From Prado023 sp963798745 (GTDB lineage Bacteria; Actinomycetota; Actinomycetes; S36-B12; CAIYMF01): 64,000 nt of DNA. The stretch covers positions 62,001 to 126,000 of the forward strand of contig CAWCUF010000006.1 of assembly GCA_963798745.1 (NCBI GenBank). Direction: 5' to 3'. The translations under genes were made by a program, and so were the position numbers. Shown here in pieces: positions 61,171 to 64,000 of the stretch. The notes beneath the pieces were generated by a model. That model was not told the DNA's origin, did not search any database, and saw only the letters and a list, made by a program, of their open reading frames with translations. Every line of letters starts with the position of its first letter. Position 1 is the first letter of the stretch.

Positions 61171-61349
61171 CCCGAAACGACGCGGATCGGACCCACGCCG
61201 CGACGGGTGCCCACACCCGGCATCCGAGCATGCCGCGGGCACAGCGCTGCGCAGGTGCGCGCCGGAGGCTGAACTACCATCGTGCTACCGGATCCGCTCC
61301 TGCGGCTCTCCGATGTCCGGTTGACGGATCGACCAAGGGAGTTCCGCGC

Positions 61350-61961
61350 GTGGCCAGCCGCTCCGAGACCACGACCTCGACACCGTCTGCGCACCGGGGC
61401 CGGCACCCGGGCGCCTACCTTGCGCTGCTGGCCTCGGGGCTCCTGGGCCTGCTCGCCTCGCTGGTGCTGTCCGTCGACGCCCTGGCGCTGGCCGAGGACC
61501 CGTTGGCCGACCTGTCGTGCAACATCTCCTCGACGATCTCCTGTGCCACCGTCGGCGTGTCCTGGCAGGCGAGCCTGCTGGGCTTCCCGAACGCGTTCAT
61601 CGGCCTGATGGGCGAGCCGGTCGTGATCACGCTCGCGGTGGCCGGGCTGGCCGGGGTTCGGTTCCCGCGCTGGTTCATGCTCGCCGCCCAGGCGGGCATC
61701 ACCGCGGGGCTGGGCTTCGCGGTGTGGTTGTTCGTGCAGTCCTACTTCGTGATCGGCGCCATCTGCCCCTGGTGCACCGCCCTCTACGTCACCTCGGTGC
61801 TGGCTTTCGCAGTGATCACCCGGATCACCATCCTCGACGGGCTGTACGGCCAGTCGATCCGAGACCGGTGCCAGCGGCCATTGCGGCTGGGGGTGGACGC
61901 CGCGGCGGTGGTGATCGTGCTGGCGATCGTCGCCGCGATGGTGGTCTACAAGTACCTCTGA
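61350..61961 (+). CDS. Vitamin K epoxide reductase (VKOR) family protein
   Basis: The 203-residue membrane protein has about four or five helices. The redox cysteines are Cys57 and Cys65 in the periplasmic loop and Cys139-Pro-Trp-Cys142 in the active-site helix (GAICPWCTALYV). Bacterial VKOR reoxidises DsbA using quinone and replaces DsbB in actinobacteria. GTG 61350 follows GGGAG at about nine bases. Its divergent neighbour is a DsbA-like protein, so the pair probably forms a complete disulfide-forming system. Confidence 0.93.
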   Translation: MASRSETTTSTPSAHRGRHPGAYLALLASGLLGLLASLVLSVDALALAEDPLADLSCNISSTISCATVGVSWQASLLGFPNAFIGLMGEPVVITLAVAGLAGVRFPRWFMLAAQAGITAGLGFAVWLFVQSYFVIGAICPWCTALYVTSVLAFAVITRITILDGLYGQSIRDRCQRPLRLGVDAAAVVIVLAIVAAMVVYKYL

Positions 61962-62028
61962 TCCTGGGCAGCCGCGGCCGCACCTACTGGACTGGCGGCC
62001 GGTGCGCCCACGCGCGGGCGGGAGGCGC

Positions 62029-62279
62029 TACCGTAGGGGCATCGATCCGTAGCACGCTGCCCGTCAGGACGAGGGCCGCGCAGCGCGGAGGGTGTCCCGG
62101 TCATCGGATGGTGGTCGGGCGGTCCCTGTCGGGGCCACGTCGTCGGGGCTCCTCCACGCCGGTCCGCATGGACACGTGGGGTGGCTGCGTCGTATCGGGC
62201 ACACGGGCCGGTCACGGCCTGCCTGATGCGTTGATCCCCCGGCCGCGGAACACGTGCATGGGCTGGTGCCCGGCACGTG
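62029..62279 (+). promoter_or_regulatory. Promoter and long structured leader of the helicase gene
   Basis: TACCGT (62029-62034) could start a transcript about 270 bases before the helicase. Near its end CACGTGC (62251-62257) pairs with GCACGTG (62273-62279), enclosing GGGC-TGGT-GCCC, which gives an 11-pair hairpin 22 bases before the SD. I recognise no Rfam family. The rest of 61962-62311 shows no gene. Confidence 0.4.
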
Positions 62280-62311
62280 CGGCGGGCCGGACACTGCAAG
62301 CGGAGGTCTCC

Positions 62312-64000
62312 TTGGCTCGACAAGGCCAGCGCCGGTCCACAGCCCAGCGCAGTGCGCCGCGCACCCAGCGACGCGCCCAGCCGCGCCACAACGAGGGCCT
62401 CATCCCGGTCCTCGCCCAGGAGGTCCGGGCGGTCGAGGGCGCGGTTGCGCGCGGATCGGTGAAGCCCTCGGTGCGCACGAAGTTCCAGGTCGTCGCCCTG
62501 CTCGTGCGCCACGAGCGGGCCCGGGTCAAGGCCGACGCCACCAGCACGGAGGCGCACCGCGCCCAAGAGCTCAAGCGCCTGGACGGGATCGCCACCATCC
62601 TGGCGACGACCGCCGCGCGGCGACCCTCGCTGCTGGCGTTGCTGGCTGAGGACGCCGAGGTCTCCGAGTCGGCGCGGACCCTGATGCTCGAGATGTTGGC
62701 CGACGGCGGGGTCGAGCCGCCCCCCGAGCTGACCGCGCCCGTCGAGCCCGAGGCACCCGAGCCGGCCCGGCGCACGGTCGTCCCGCAGGCGATCGTCTCC
62801 CGGCAACTGGCCAATCCCTTCCTCGCACCGGACTTCTCGGCCGCCGAGCAGAGCCGGGTCAGCGCCCAACGCCTGGCCGGCTGGGAGCTGCTCGGCCCAT
62901 TGTTCCGCTCCTTCGAGCAGGGGGGCAGTGGGGCCACCTCCTGCATGCCGCTGCCCGATCCGGAGTTGGTCGAGGTGCCCGGAGCGCTGGAGCTGATGCC
63001 CCACCAGGCGCAGGTGGTGGCCGCGGCGGCTGCTGGCCACCGCACGTTCCTGCTGGCCGACGAGCCCGGCTTGGGCAAGACCGCCCAGGCGCTGCTCGCC
63101 GCTCAGGCTGCCGACGCCTACCCGCTGCTGGTGGTCGTGCCCAACGTCGTGAAGACCAACTGGGCGCGGGAGGCCGACCTCTGGACGCCGGCACGCCCGG
63201 CCACCGTGGTGCACGGCGACGGCGACACGATCGACGGGTTCGCCGACATCGTGATCGTCAACTACGAGATCCTCGACCGGCATCTGGGCTGGATGAGCGA
63301 GCTCGGTTTCCGCGGCATGGTCGTCGACGAGGCGCACTTCATCAAGAACAAGTCCTCCCAGCGCTCCCAGCACGTGCTGGAGATCTCGGCGCGGATCCGC
63401 ACCAGGATCGGCCGGCCCCTGCTCATGGCGCTGACCGGGACCCCGCTGATCAACGACATCGAGGACTTCCGCGCGATCTGGCAGTTCCTCGGCTGGATCG
63501 ACGACAAGAAGCCGGTGGGGGCGCTGATGGCCGCGTTGGAGGACACCGGGCTGGTGCCCGGCGATCCGGGCTTCTACGCCAGCGCGCGACGCACGGTCAC
63601 CAGCATGGGCATCGTGCGCCGCCGCAAGATCGACGTGGCCGCCGACATCCCGGCGCGCCGGGTGGCCGACCTGCCGGTCGAGCTCGACGACGACGCCGGG
63701 CGCTCGATCCGCGCCGCGGAGCGCGAGTTGGCCAACCGGATGGTGGCCCGCTACGAGGACGCCCTGCTCCGGCGGACCGCCGGCCCGGCGGTCGAGGGGA
63801 TCGACCACGAGCTCGTGCGACGGGTGGCGGCCTGGGAGCGCGAGGACGCCCAGGACGCCGAGTCCGGCGAGAACGTGTTCGCGATGATGCGCCGGATCGG
63901 GCAGGCCAAGTCCGGGCTCGCCGCGGACTACGCAGCCCAGTTGGCGCGCAACGTCGGCAAGGTCGTGTTCTTCGCCAAGCACATCGATGTGATGGACACC
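62312..64000 (+). CDS. SNF2/DEAD-box type helicase, 5' part
   Basis: The first 563 codons are in the window and the frame is still open at the last base. An N-terminal region of about 230 residues is helical and basic at its start. The SNF2-type helicase core follows: PHQAQVVAAAAAGHRTFLLADEPGLGKTAQALLAA (Walker A DEPGLGKT), VVVPNVVKTNW, Walker B VVDEAHFIKN and ALTGTPLIND. I chose TTG 62312 because GGAGG stands five bases before it; ATG 62258 in the same frame lies inside a hairpin. Its role may be in DNA or RNA remodelling; not specified by sequence. Confidence 0.87.
   Translation, partial: MARQGQRRSTAQRSAPRTQRRAQPRHNEGLIPVLAQEVRAVEGAVARGSVKPSVRTKFQVVALLVRHERARVKADATSTEAHRAQELKRLDGIATILATTAARRPSLLALLAEDAEVSESARTLMLEMLADGGVEPPPELTAPVEPEAPEPARRTVVPQAIVSRQLANPFLAPDFSAAEQSRVSAQRLAGWELLGPLFRSFEQGGSGATSCMPLPDPELVEVPGALELMPHQAQVVAAAAAGHRTFLLADEPGLGKTAQALLAAQAADAYPLLVVVPNVVKTNWAREADLWTPARPATVVHGDGDTIDGFADIVIVNYEILDRHLGWMSELGFRGMVVDEAHFIKNKSSQRSQHVLEISARIRTRIGRPLLMALTGTPLINDIEDFRAIWQFLGWIDDKKPVGALMAALEDTGLVPGDPGFYASARRTVTSMGIVRRRKIDVAADIPARRVADLPVELDDDAGRSIRAAERELANRMVARYEDALLRRTAGPAVEGIDHELVRRVAAWEREDAQDAESGENVFAMMRRIGQAKSGLAADYAAQLARNVGKVVFFAKHIDVMDT

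Noticed and set aside
61946..63982. 678-codon minus-strand frame at the right end
   Set aside because: It is antisense to the SNF2-type helicase, which has Walker A, Walker B and motif III in order.
1..64000. tRNA, rRNA, CRISPR array, insertion sequence or prophage
   Set aside because: No tRNA T-loop context in the spacers, no array of equal repeats with spacers, and no transposase, integrase or phage gene was found.

Overview
This 64 kb window is chromosomal DNA of a high-GC actinobacterium. Actinobacterial markers include a multifunctional 2-oxoglutarate decarboxylase (Kgd), nickel superoxide dismutase, WhiB1, BldD with an intact c-di-GMP signature, SigR/RsrA, actinobacterial-type IHF (mIHF), the 24-residue ribosomal protein bL37, and a PriA without helicase motifs. 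I cannot name the order or genus from sequence alone. No tRNA, rRNA, CRISPR array, insertion sequence or prophage gene was seen.

Layout. 0-2.4 kb: 3' end of a peptide/nickel-type ABC importer (permease and two ATPases). 2.4-11.4 kb: PatB/MalY-type C-S lyase, P1-family aminopeptidase with a tandem-repeat tail, class II deacetylase, DUF6104, kgd and a quinone-oxidoreductase-like protein. 11.7-16.5 kb: sodX/sodN, acetyltransferase, RsbW-like protein, SigB/F-type sigma factor, diacylglycerol-kinase-like protein and whiB1. 16.6-23.4 kb: PdtaS-type kinase, SIS-domain protein, a broken secreted-protein gene, FlK-like thioesterase, PilT-like ATPase, bL37, DUF6918, rsrA and sigR with its own sigma-R promoter.

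23.4-46.3 kb is a minus-strand series of overlapping housekeeping genes. Transcription order is pyrR-pyrB-pyrC-PH protein-carA-cellobiose phosphorylase-carB-pyrK-pyrD-pyrF-mihF-gmk-rpoZ-coaBC-metK-acetyltransferase-priA-def-fmt-rsmB. It joins pyrimidine synthesis to nucleotide, CoA and SAM supply, replication restart and translation initiation. Two near-identical RNA elements match the PyrR-binding consensus and can hide a Shine-Dalgarno (SD) sequence. One precedes pyrR. The other precedes a 21-codon leader ORF that overlaps the start of carB. A GH94 cellobiose phosphorylase gene sits between carA and carB, and coaBC appears to start at CTG.

46.6-57.1 kb: bldD, pyruvate kinase, a TPR protein coupled to an AAA+ ATPase, and glutamate synthase (gltD, gltB). 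57.4-64 kb: lipoprotein sugar dehydrogenase, small membrane protein, lgt, a DsbA-like thioredoxin-fold protein divergent from a VKOR, and the first 563 codons of an SNF2-type helicase that runs off the window.

Many adjacent genes overlap by 1-4 bases (ATGA, GTGA or TGATG), implying translational coupling. Several genes have a -10-like hexamer 6-10 bases before the start codon, suggesting leaderless transcripts.
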